From Armatimonadota bacterium (GTDB taxonomy: Bacteria; Armatimonadota; JAAZEB01), in the NCBI GenBank assembly GCA_012841485.1, contig DUUU01000218.1, positions 1 to 6,285 on the forward strand: a DNA stretch of 6,285 nucleotides, read 5' to 3'. The position numbers were made by a program, and so were the translations under genes. The notes beneath the pieces were generated by a model. It was not told the origin of the DNA, did not search any database, and worked only from the letters and a program-made list of their open reading frames with translations. This document shows, piece by piece, positions 1 to 5,191 of this stretch; position 1 is the stretch's first letter, and each line of letters opens with the position of its first letter.

Positions 1-220
1 CTACTCGCGGTGGCCCTTTTGCTTGTACGGGGCACCGCGCAAGGATTGCTCGCCTCAAGGGACGTGAGGGAGTGGTGTGCGGGATCAGAGTGGCAGACGC
101 CTTCAGATGAGAGCGCCGCGGCTAGACTCGCGAGAGGTAGCTTTGAGGAAGCGCCGCCTTGGGAAAAATGATGCGGGTGGAGCCTACCGGGAGAGCTCCC
201 TTTGAAGATGGGTGGTGAGT
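1..220 (+). other. Upstream/leader region of the ClpS-like gene, no recognised gene
   Basis: No recognisable gene is seen here. Frame 1 is open from the window edge to a TGA at 169-171 (56 codons, starting with a hydrophobic LLAVALLLV stretch). Its third-position GC is visibly lower than in the real genes of the window, so it may be the tail of a gene cut by the edge or simply chance. The stretch 172-200 can fold: GGAGC (179-183) can pair with GCTCC (195-199), or GGGA/TCCC can close a small hairpin at 189-200, a short distance before the start codon. The words GGGTGG at 175-180, TACCG at 185-189 and CCCTTTG at 198-204 recall the 3' part of a T-box leader, but four extra bases interrupt the core. 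I treat it as an undefined 5' leader. Confidence 0.35.
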
Positions 221-496
221 ATGGAGACGACAACGCTTCCTGAGACCAGGCTGCCTGGAACCGGGCAGGGCGACTATTGCGTGATCATCTTCAACAACAA
301 CACCAACTCGTTTGATGAAGTGATCCACATCCTCCAACTGGCGACTGGATGCCCCTATGAGGAGGCGGAGATGGAGACGTGGGAAGCCCACCATCGCGGA
401 CAGGCCTACGTCCACTTTGCCGACCGCGATGAGTGTCACCGAGTCGCCGGTATCATCTCTTCCATCGGGGTGCGCACGGAAGTGTGCGAGTTCTGA
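221..496 (+). CDS. ClpS-like ATP-dependent Clp protease adaptor family protein
   Basis: A small protein of 91 residues with the ClpS fold pattern. Known ClpS proteins bind the N-domain of ClpA/ClpC in the cytoplasm and deliver N-degron substrates to ClpP. The core starts at DYCVIIFNNN and runs through a helix (SFDEVIHILQLATG), a second helix ending in AHHRGQA, a beta strand (AYVHFA) and a final helix-strand unit (HRVAGIISSIGVRTEV). The His of AHHRG aligns with the pocket His66 of E. coli ClpS. The usual Asn-Asp-Asp of the degron pocket reads Asn-Asn-Asn, and the Met40 position is Phe, so N-degron recognition may differ. The ATG at 221 is preferred because GGTGG (211-215) lies 5 nt before it; in-frame GTG codons at 212 and 215 are alternatives. 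The gene converges on the methyltransferase gene. The fold assignment is fairly sure, the adaptor function less so. Confidence 0.75.
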   Translation: METTTLPETRLPGTGQGDYCVIIFNNNTNSFDEVIHILQLATGCPYEEAEMETWEAHHRGQAYVHFADRDECHRVAGIISSIGVRTEVCEF

Positions 497-623
497 GTGG
501 CCGGGTAAGCACCGCCGGCGCAAAGGGGATCGCTGTGGCAGGGCTGCGGGCGTGTGGGACCCACCGCGTCGCCCGGCCGGGATCTCCGGTAGGTCTGGGG
601 TCGCAGTGGCCGCGTCAGGTGTA

Positions 624-657
624 GCTTCCGGCCGGCGCCGCCACGCCGGCCGGAAGC
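624..657 (-). terminator. 14-bp perfect stem-loop between convergent genes, probable terminator
   Basis: Bases 624-637 and 644-657 are perfect inverted repeats (14 bp, 6-nt loop CCGCCA), with GC-rich arms ending in GCTTCC/GGAAGC. The hairpin lies 8 bp beyond the methyltransferase stop codon and about 130 bp after the ClpS-like stop. The symmetric stem could serve both strands. There is no U-tract on either side, so it is not a textbook intrinsic terminator. It may instead be a U-less terminator or a 3'-end stabilising structure. A second hairpin (659-676, CCGCCAC/GTGGCGG) directly abuts it. Confidence 0.55.
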
Positions 658-665
658 ACCGCCAC

Positions 666-1736
666 CTATGTGGCGGCACCCTCGATGAGGGCCATCACCT
701 TTCCCATGATGGTTACGTGGCAGTCAGGCACGCTCAGCACGTCACACTCGGTTCCCAGGATGAAGGGATGCCCTGCTTGCCGCATCCGGGCGGTCAACTC
801 TGCCGCCTGCGCCACTACATCCTCCTGCGTGATCAGCGCATCGGAGTAGAACTGCTTCGAGGGCAGGTTCCCGAACAGGACGACGTTCTTGGGCACAAAA
901 GCGGCATCCTCCCAGAGGCGGCGCGAGCTGCCCAGGCTGAGAATGGCGGGGTCGAGCGATGCGAACTGCGCCACCATGGCGTCCGTGAGCTCACCGCAGC
1001 AGTGGAAGAGCAGATCGACGCCATGCCCATCGAGGAGCGCCTTCAGGCGCCGATTGTAGCCCATGACGTAGCGGTCGAAGGCATCGGACCCCGCCGCCAT
1101 CTGCTTGGGAGAGAGATAGACCGTGTTCGCGGCGGGCTCCGCGACGAAGATCATCCGTGCTCCCGCCTCGACCTGCACCGCGATGGCGCGTTCAATGACT
1201 CGCATCCCGAGTTCCAGCACGCGCTCCAGGCGGCGTACCTCGTCATCCTCCTCCGCTGATACCCCCATGCCGGCCAGAAAAACGGGCGCAATCGGATCGG
1301 CGAGCAGCTTTGTCATCAGCGAGAAGGGGCCAATGCACATCCCGATCGGCAACAGGTTCGTATGTCGGGCAATGTAGCGGATCGCGTCGGAGGCGGCTTG
1401 CAGGCGGGCCCCCGGCGCCTCTTGCAGGCCCTCCTCTACCTTGGCAAGTAGCTTTTCATCCGGGCAGCGATCAAAGTGGAAGGTGCTGGCCTCCGTCTCT
1501 GGAACACCCATCGCCCGCAGTAGAGCTTTCTTCTCGAGTTCCAGATCCATATGCGGCACGGCCAGAGGGGTGCGGAAGCGACGAGCCGTCTCCTCCAGCG
1601 CCCGGCCCAGGCGGGCCCCATCCGTTAGAACCGCATCCGGATCGTCCTGCTCCCGGACGACCAGATCCGCGCCGATGGGCATCCTCAGGCCCGAGCGGGC
1701 TAGCATCAGGTAATACTCTCTCTCCATGGACTGCAT
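666..1736 (-). CDS. Uroporphyrinogen decarboxylase-fold (URO-D/MtaA-CmuA-like) methyltransferase family protein
   Basis: A 356-residue protein of the URO-D family, of the branch that includes corrinoid:coenzyme M methyltransferases (MtaA, MtbA, CmuA). It lacks the N-terminal RQAGR substrate-binding motif of true HemE, so haem synthesis is unlikely. The zinc site of the methyltransferase branch is visible: His245 and Cys247 in LLFHCCGELTD, and Cys331 in LGTECDV. GARMIFVAEPAAN (192-204) matches the barrel strand that carries an acidic residue. Length is normal for the family and no signal peptide is seen, so it should be cytoplasmic. The first ATG (1736) has AGGA 6 nt upstream; the in-frame ATG at 1727 has GAGGG 9 nt upstream and is an equally good start. 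The gene follows the PocR-AraC regulator on the same strand with its own promoter. Methyl transfer or demethylation of a small methylated compound is inferred. No corrinoid protein gene is in the window. Confidence 0.85.
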   Translation of the reverse strand: MQSMEREYYLMLARSGLRMPIGADLVVREQDDPDAVLTDGARLGRALEETARRFRTPLAVPHMDLELEKKALLRAMGVPETEASTFHFDRCPDEKLLAKVEEGLQEAPGARLQAASDAIRYIARHTNLLPIGMCIGPFSLMTKLLADPIAPVFLAGMGVSAEEDDEVRRLERVLELGMRVIERAIAVQVEAGARMIFVAEPAANTVYLSPKQMAAGSDAFDRYVMGYNRRLKALLDGHGVDLLFHCCGELTDAMVAQFASLDPAILSLGSSRRLWEDAAFVPKNVVLFGNLPSKQFYSDALITQEDVVAQAAELTARMRQAGHPFILGTECDVLSVPDCHVTIMGKVMALIEGAAT

Positions 1737-1803
1737 CCCTCTTCCTAGCGCGATAACGGTTGCCTCGGGGTCCGGACGCCATCAAGGGACGTCCTCTACC
1801 CTA

Positions 1804-1809
1804 ATTATA
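1804..1809 (-). promoter_or_regulatory. Perfect TATAAT -10 box of the methyltransferase gene promoter
   Basis: On the minus strand bases 1809 to 1804 read TATAAT, about 70 bp upstream of the first start codon, giving a predicted leader of about 60 nt. Hexamers 16-18 bp further upstream (such as AGAACG) do not resemble TTGACA. A good -10 without a -35 is typical of promoters that need an activator, which fits an AraC-family regulator encoded just upstream. It is one of the few AT-rich spots in the window. Confidence 0.6.
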
Positions 1810-1878
1810 CGGCAAAGAGGCATGCGCGTTCTGTAAGAAGGGTGCGTTTGCCGTGGTAACTTTGCCCCCTGTTTTGGC
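1809..1878. promoter_or_regulatory. Candidate operator: inverted and direct GGCAAA repeats upstream of the methyltransferase gene
   Basis: ACGGCAAA at 1809-1816 and TTTGCCGT at 1847-1854 are a perfect 8-bp inverted repeat separated by 30 bp. Another TTTGCC lies at 1861-1866, exactly 14 bp after the TTTGCC at 1847. A related TTTTGGC follows at 1872-1878. The first copy touches the -10 box and the others sit upstream of it, where an activator would bind. AraC-type proteins usually bind paired short half-sites. Assignment to the neighbouring PocR-AraC protein is inference. Confidence 0.4.
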
Positions 1879-1938
1879 AATTTTCGAAGAGGGTTGGTCG
1901 CTGCGTGAGGCGGCTCGGGGAGGCCATCGAAGGTGATG

Positions 1939-1958
1939 CCGGCGGAATGTGGCGCCGG
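1939..1958 (-). terminator. 6-bp stem-loop just after the regulator stop codon
   Basis: CCGGCG (1939-1944) and CGCCGG (1953-1958) form a perfect 6-bp stem with an 8-nt loop, 4 bp beyond the stop codon of the PocR-AraC gene. No U-tract follows on the minus strand. It could attenuate read-through into the methyltransferase gene or simply be a GC-rich chance hairpin. Confidence 0.25.
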
Positions 1959-1962
1959 GGGA

Positions 1963-3129
1963 TCAAAGGCCGCGGCGCGCGTGAGAGAGGCGATACTCTC
2001 GCGGAGTGCATCCGACATGGCGGTGGAAGACCTTGGTGAAGTAGCTCTGATCGGCGAAGCCGACATCCTGGGCGATCTGCGCGAGGCTACGCTCGGTGCG
2101 CCGCAGAAAGTCGCACGCCCGGCGGATGCGCATGTCGTTGAGGAGATCACGGAAGCTGGTGTCCATGCGATCGCACAGGAGGTGAGAGAAATGCGAGGGG
2201 CTCAGCCCGACGACGGCGGCCACCTGCTCTCGGCCCAAATCCTCCGGGAAGTGCTCCTGCATATAGCGCACGGCCTCCTGGAGGCGAGCCTCCGGCGGAC
2301 GCTTCGGCTTCAGCTCCAGGCAGTCCATGAGGCGCTCCAGGTGGCGAACCAGCCAGTGCGTCAGGTGCTCCTCATCGGAGATGCGGAAGAGGCTGAGATA
2401 GGACTGATAGTTCAGGCCGAGCATCTGCACCGGGTCGCCTCCGGCCTCGACGGCGGCACGGTAGATGACGACGAGGAACTCCAGGACCACCGCCTTCAGG
2501 AGCTCCAGGTCATGAGTGCCGACCGCGTAGACGCCAACGAGGATCCGGTTGAGCACCTCCCGGGCGGCGCGCCGGTCGCGGGCGCCAATGGCAGCGCGCA
2601 GGGGCTCCTCTTCGCGGAGGTACATCTCGCGGACCGAAGTGTACATCCGCTCCTTCAAGCCGTGGATCGCGCACGCCTTGCTCGCCTCGCACTCTGCGGC
2701 CTGGCGATTCTCGTGCAGCAGCGCGGCATTCGTCAGGTTTCGTGACGTAACGATCTCCAGAAGCTCTCGGGCTGCCGCACCGACGGCACTCGCGATAGTC
2801 CCGCCACGGGCACCGCGCGCGAAAGTGGCGACTACGCCTCCGATCAGCACGCTGTTGAAAGTGAGTGGCACGGCCCATAGGTAATGGCCCTCGGGACAGG
2901 TGTCGAGGTAGGGCTCGCCCCAACGGAGCGACTCTTCGACCATCTGGTGCCAGTCAGAGATACCGCAACCGCAGGAGGCGCAAGGGAACGGCTCCACCGG
3001 AGCGATTGGCATGCCATGCGCATCCACGAGCATGATCACTCGTTCCGGGTCGCCGCGCCGATAGGCGCGCGCCACCTCGGAAAACTCCGTCGTGAGCCAG
3101 GCGATGGATATCGGGTTCGACGCGCCCAC
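1963..3129 (-). CDS. PocR-domain AraC-family transcriptional regulator
   Basis: A 388-residue one-component regulator. Residues about 10-130 resemble the PocR sensory domain: EFSEVARAYRRGD, VIMLVDAHGMPI, a Cys cluster (Cys50, Cys53, Cys55) before SDW, then YLDTCPEGHYLWAVPL and IGGVVATF. PocR domains are predicted to sense small hydrocarbon derivatives such as propanediol. Residues about 130-275 are a helical linker. Residues about 285-382 are an AraC/XylS DNA-binding domain with two helix-turn-helix units, EQVAAVVGLSPSHFSHLL and the signature region SLAQIAQDVGFADQSYFTKVF ending in GCTPREYR. It is cytoplasmic, with no membrane segment. The start is a GTG at 3129, with AGGAAGG about 12 nt upstream; no nearer ATG would keep the whole PocR domain. 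It lies upstream of and co-directional with the methyltransferase gene, which it probably activates. The ligand is unknown. Confidence 0.88.
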   Translation of the reverse strand: MGASNPISIAWLTTEFSEVARAYRRGDPERVIMLVDAHGMPIAPVEPFPCASCGCGISDWHQMVEESLRWGEPYLDTCPEGHYLWAVPLTFNSVLIGGVVATFARGARGGTIASAVGAAARELLEIVTSRNLTNAALLHENRQAAECEASKACAIHGLKERMYTSVREMYLREEEPLRAAIGARDRRAAREVLNRILVGVYAVGTHDLELLKAVVLEFLVVIYRAAVEAGGDPVQMLGLNYQSYLSLFRISDEEHLTHWLVRHLERLMDCLELKPKRPPEARLQEAVRYMQEHFPEDLGREQVAAVVGLSPSHFSHLLCDRMDTSFRDLLNDMRIRRACDFLRRTERSLAQIAQDVGFADQSYFTKVFHRHVGCTPREYRLSHARRGL

Positions 3130-3573
3130 GTCTCAGACCACTGCCTTCCTGCGCCGGGAACGGGGGGCATTGGCACCGCTTCGATGACGGACGATCCGGC
3201 TGGAGACGCCGGAGACCATCTTGCCCAAGGGCGTCGAAGCCTCCCTCACACTGATTGTTCTCCATTCGGGTCACCAGACTCCTGCCGAGGGCTCGTAACA
3301 CATCGGCACGCAACAGTGGCACGCTCAGAAGGCCTCGCTCACGCCGTGCCCTTATTGCCGCGTATGCCCTGCAATTCTGATGGCGCCCTGTCCAAACGAA
3401 CCTTTGGGTCGGCTAGCGCATCCTGGGAGCTAGAGCCGGGCGCCACGGGCCATCCGCACGCAACTAGTGAAGCATCGGAAGGGGATGCGCGCAAAGGGAA
3501 AGCGGCCGCGGTGGCTAATCTGAGAGCGGAGCCGCGGTGGAAGAGCCCCCCGGCGCTAATGGAGGCGTTGCAT
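3130..3573. other. Divergent intergenic region without a recognised gene
   Basis: These 444 bases separate the divergent regulator from the small ORF upstream of the transporter. They must hold the regulator promoter, and perhaps the transporter promoter, but I see no convincing -35/-10 pair on either strand. Visible structure: an inverted repeat GCTTCGA/TCGAAGC (3178-3184 and 3234-3240), a small CCGGC/GCCGG hairpin close to 3195-3212, and a direct repeat GCCGCGGTGG at 3505-3514 and 3531-3540. Open frames across it look like GC-rich chance frames. No riboswitch family was recognised. Confidence 0.5.
3561..3565 (+). promoter_or_regulatory. Strong Shine-Dalgarno site of the small upstream ORF
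   Basis: GGAGG sits 8 nt before the ATG at 3574. It is the best ribosome-binding site in the stretch before the transporter and is the main reason to take the small ORF seriously. Confidence 0.5.
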
Positions 3574-3705
3574 ATGAGCACGTTCCCTGAGGTGCAATTC
3601 GTGGTATTCGGTGCTCACCATCCGCTCCCCGCGGCGGAGTGGGGCCGAGGCGATCTGACGGGGTGGCGGGGGATCCCCCGAGGGGCGCGACGGCGATGGG
3701 AGTGA
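3574..3705 (+). CDS. Candidate 43-residue upstream ORF overlapping the transporter start
   Basis: An ATG at 3574 with GGAGG 8 nt upstream opens a 43-codon frame ending in TGA at 3703-3705. It overlaps the transporter start codon (3696) by 10 bases in another frame, an arrangement that often gives translational coupling. The peptide begins MSTFPEVQFVVFG and ends in an Arg/Trp/Gly-rich tail (GARRRWE). I recognise no domain, signal peptide or membrane segment. The tail composition looks like GC-rich sequence translated out of a coding context, so the peptide itself may not matter, and the act of translation could be the regulatory element. The same frame stays open far upstream in antisense to the regulator, which I regard as chance. 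The ribosome-binding site supports it; codon use does not clearly do so. Confidence 0.35.
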   Translation: MSTFPEVQFVVFGAHHPLPAAEWGRGDLTGWRGIPRGARRRWE

Positions 3706-3716
3706 ACCACCGTCGC
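3668..3716 (+). promoter_or_regulatory. Structured translation start region of the transporter gene
   Basis: GGGGGATCCCCC (3668-3679) is a 12-bp palindrome directly before the likely ribosome-binding site GAGGGG (3680-3685). The C-run 3675-3679 could instead pair with GGGG (3682-3685) and hide that site. GCGACGG (3687-3693) and CCGTCGC (3710-3716) form a perfect 7-bp stem whose 16-nt loop holds both the transporter ATG (3696-3698) and the TGA of the upstream ORF (3703-3705). A ribosome finishing the upstream ORF would melt these structures next to the start codon. The pairings are seen directly; the control model is inference. Confidence 0.4.
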
Positions 3717-4991
3717 AATCGACTCCTCATCCTGGGCTTCGAGCTCATCTGGGGAACGGGGCTGCCCTTTCTGCAATCGACGACCACTCTCCCCGGCTAC
3801 CTGGCGTCGCTGGGCGTCTCCGGGTTCCTGATCGGCCTGGTCCCGGCTGTCTATGCCGGCGGGATTGCCCTCGTCCAGCCCCTCTCCCTCTATCTGATCC
3901 GGCCGGGCCCCCGCCGCTTCCATAGCCTCCTATGGGCCTACCGGTTAGGCATCTTCTGCTACCTGGCGATGGCAGCGTCGGCTCTCCTTCTGCCGGCCGA
4001 CGCAGTCAGGGCGCGGGTCGGGCTCTTCTTCCTCTGCTACACCGGGTATGTGTTTCTGGCAGGGGCCGGCGATCCGCACTACATCGCAGTGATCGTGGAA
4101 AGCGTGCCAAAGGGCGAGCGCGGTTGGTTCTTCGGACAGCGCCAGATCTGCTTTGGCCTGGGTGGCATCATCGGTGGGGCGTTCGCGGTGCATGCGCTGC
4201 GCGCGTTGCCGACTCCGGCCAACTTCGGCCTGAGCATCCTGATTGGCGCGCTGCTCCTCCTGCTGGCGACGATCTACTTCTCGCGGTTCAACTACGTCGC
4301 GCAGGGAGACCCAGGGAAGCGCCCGCCCCTTCTCTCCTGTCTGGTCGATGTCTATCACCTGGCGTGCCGCCGGCGGAGGTTCCTCCTCTTCTGCGTGGTG
4401 ACCGCGCTCTTCGTGCTGGCCCAGGGGCCCTTCGCGTTTCTCGCGCTCTATATCAAGGATGTCCTCCACGCCGGTGATGGTCTCTATGGCAAGCTGGGCT
4501 TCCTCACGATGGCGAGTAGCTTGGTCTTCGCCTTTTTGCTGGGGCGTGCCGGCGACCGCGTCGGGCATCGGCGGACGCTCATGGCGGGCATCTGTCTCTA
4601 CGCGGTAGGGCTGGTCATAGTGGTGGCGGGGGCATCGCCCACGCTGCTTCTGGGTTCCTACTTCCTGGCCGCCATCTGCGGGCCGGTCTGGGCCGTCTCC
4701 GGGTTCAACCTCGGCTTTGAGTGCTCGGATGAACCGGATCCGGCGCGCGTCTATGCCGGAGTGAGTTTGGTCTCGGCTCCTCTGCGCATCATTGGCCCAC
4801 CGGCCGCGGGCGCTGCAGTGGATCAGTGGGGCCATGTCGCCATCATCATCGGCGCGGCCGGCCTCGCTCTCCTGGCGCTTCTGCTCCTGGCCTTGCTGCC
4901 AGAGCGAGAAGTGGTCAAAGAGAGCCTGGGAGAGGAGCTCCCTGAGCACGGCGGTGCCGGCCAGCCCGCGCAGGCCGAGCAGCCATGCTAG
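3696..4991 (+). CDS. Major facilitator superfamily (MFS) transporter, 12 helices
   Basis: A 431-residue inner-membrane protein with about twelve hydrophobic segments in two halves, split by a basic, hydrophilic loop at residues about 200-228 (GDPGKRPP and CRRRR). The MFS signature motif A is clear in the second half at residues 283-293 (GRAGDRVGHRR). The equivalent loop in the first half (RPGPRRFH) is degenerate. The C-terminus (LPEREVVKES onward) is a short, soluble, Glu/Ala-rich tail. MFS proteins are secondary carriers that move small solutes or drugs using ion gradients; the substrate cannot be read. The start is the ATG at 3696, with GAGGGG 10 nt upstream. A GTG at 3639 would add 19 non-hydrophobic residues and is less likely; a GTG at 3702 is also in frame. 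It is divergent from the PocR-AraC gene, so co-regulation with the methyltransferase is possible but unproven. Confidence 0.88.
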   Translation: MGVNHRRNRLLILGFELIWGTGLPFLQSTTTLPGYLASLGVSGFLIGLVPAVYAGGIALVQPLSLYLIRPGPRRFHSLLWAYRLGIFCYLAMAASALLLPADAVRARVGLFFLCYTGYVFLAGAGDPHYIAVIVESVPKGERGWFFGQRQICFGLGGIIGGAFAVHALRALPTPANFGLSILIGALLLLLATIYFSRFNYVAQGDPGKRPPLLSCLVDVYHLACRRRRFLLFCVVTALFVLAQGPFAFLALYIKDVLHAGDGLYGKLGFLTMASSLVFAFLLGRAGDRVGHRRTLMAGICLYAVGLVIVVAGASPTLLLGSYFLAAICGPVWAVSGFNLGFECSDEPDPARVYAGVSLVSAPLRIIGPPAAGAAVDQWGHVAIIIGAAGLALLALLLLALLPEREVVKESLGEELPEHGGAGQPAQAEQPC

Positions 4992-5003
4992 AGCCGGGGT
5001 GCC

Positions 5004-5019
5004 CCTCGCGCCCTCGCGC
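5004..5019. repeat. Tandem 8-bp duplication upstream of the rpsB promoter
   Basis: CCTCGCGC occurs twice in direct succession, ending 6 bp before the -35 box. It may be a replication-slippage product or simply GC-rich sequence; no function is indicated. Confidence 0.4.
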
Positions 5020-5025
5020 CAATTC

Positions 5026-5054
5026 TTGCATTTTGATATCGCATGTGGTAAACT
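5026..5054 (+). promoter_or_regulatory. Sigma70-type promoter of rpsB
   Basis: TTGCAT (5026-5031) and TAAACT (5049-5054) are separated by an optimal 17-bp spacer, in a local AT-rich island between GC-rich sequences. Transcription should start near 5061, giving a leader of about 130 nt before the rpsB start. This is the best promoter in the window and makes rpsB independent of the transporter gene upstream. Confidence 0.8.
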
Positions 5055-5060
5055 ACAACG

Positions 5061-5191
5061 GAATGACACACCTTCCCTGACCCAAGGCAGGGTGGCAGAC
5101 GGCCGAGAGCAGGCGGGTCGCCGCGCGGGCCTGGATGCTATGCCGCGGGAACGAGGGGAAGGGAGGCTGAACCAGAAAGGAGACCCAGAGT
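5061..5191 (+). promoter_or_regulatory. Long structured 5' leader of rpsB, candidate autoregulatory RNA
   Basis: The predicted leader is long for a ribosomal protein gene and can fold. CCTTCCCT (5071-5078) can pair with GGGGAAGG (5155-5162, one G-U pair) to enclose the leader. A competing hairpin pairs CCCTG (5075-5079) with CAGGG (5088-5092). Inside, CAGGC (5110-5114) can pair with GCCTG (5129-5133). S2 is known to autoregulate its own mRNA in proteobacteria, so an S2-binding leader is plausible. This sequence does not match a leader family I can name. The segment GTGGCAGACG (5092-5101) with GAGAGC (5105-5110) recurs at 90-99 and 109-114. Confidence 0.4.
5176..5182 (+). promoter_or_regulatory. 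Ribosome-binding site that fixes the TTG start of rpsB
   Basis: AAAGGAG lies 9 nt before the TTG at 5192. The next in-frame ATG (5219) has no comparable site, so TTG initiation is well supported. Confidence 0.75.

Noticed and set aside
122..679. Minus-strand open frame of 185 codons across the ClpS-like gene
   Set aside because: It is Pro/Arg-rich with no family resemblance and covers the ClpS-like gene on the other strand.
357..1259. Plus-strand open frame of 300 codons across the gene end and the methyltransferase
   Set aside because: It is a shadow frame with Arg/Gly/His-rich composition running through the terminator hairpins and antisense to a clear gene.
666..1736. True haem-pathway uroporphyrinogen decarboxylase (HemE)
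   Set aside because: The N-terminal RQAGR motif is absent, and the His-x-Cys plus distal Cys pattern points to the methyltransferase branch.
1933..2745. Plus-strand open frame of 270 codons antisense to the regulator
   Set aside because: It has no recognisable domain, while the opposite strand encodes a clear PocR-AraC protein.
3113..3120. GGGTTCGA resembling a tRNA T-arm
   Set aside because: No acceptor, D or anticodon arms fit around it, and it lies in the coding start of the regulator.
2954..3322. Possible frameshifted N-terminal extension of the PocR-AraC regulator
   Set aside because: The upstream frame (MENNQCEGGFDALG) does not resemble any part of a PocR domain, and the annotated frame already contains the expected domain start.
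3945..5069. Long minus-strand open frame (374 codons) antisense to the transporter
   Set aside because: Its translation is rich in Arg, Glu and Gln with no domain. It mirrors the codon pattern of the MFS gene, a common shadow in GC-rich DNA.
5089..5150. T-box core (AGGGTGGCA) in the rpsB leader
   Set aside because: The match ends after nine bases, the following ACCGCG part is missing, and there is no specifier stem or terminator.
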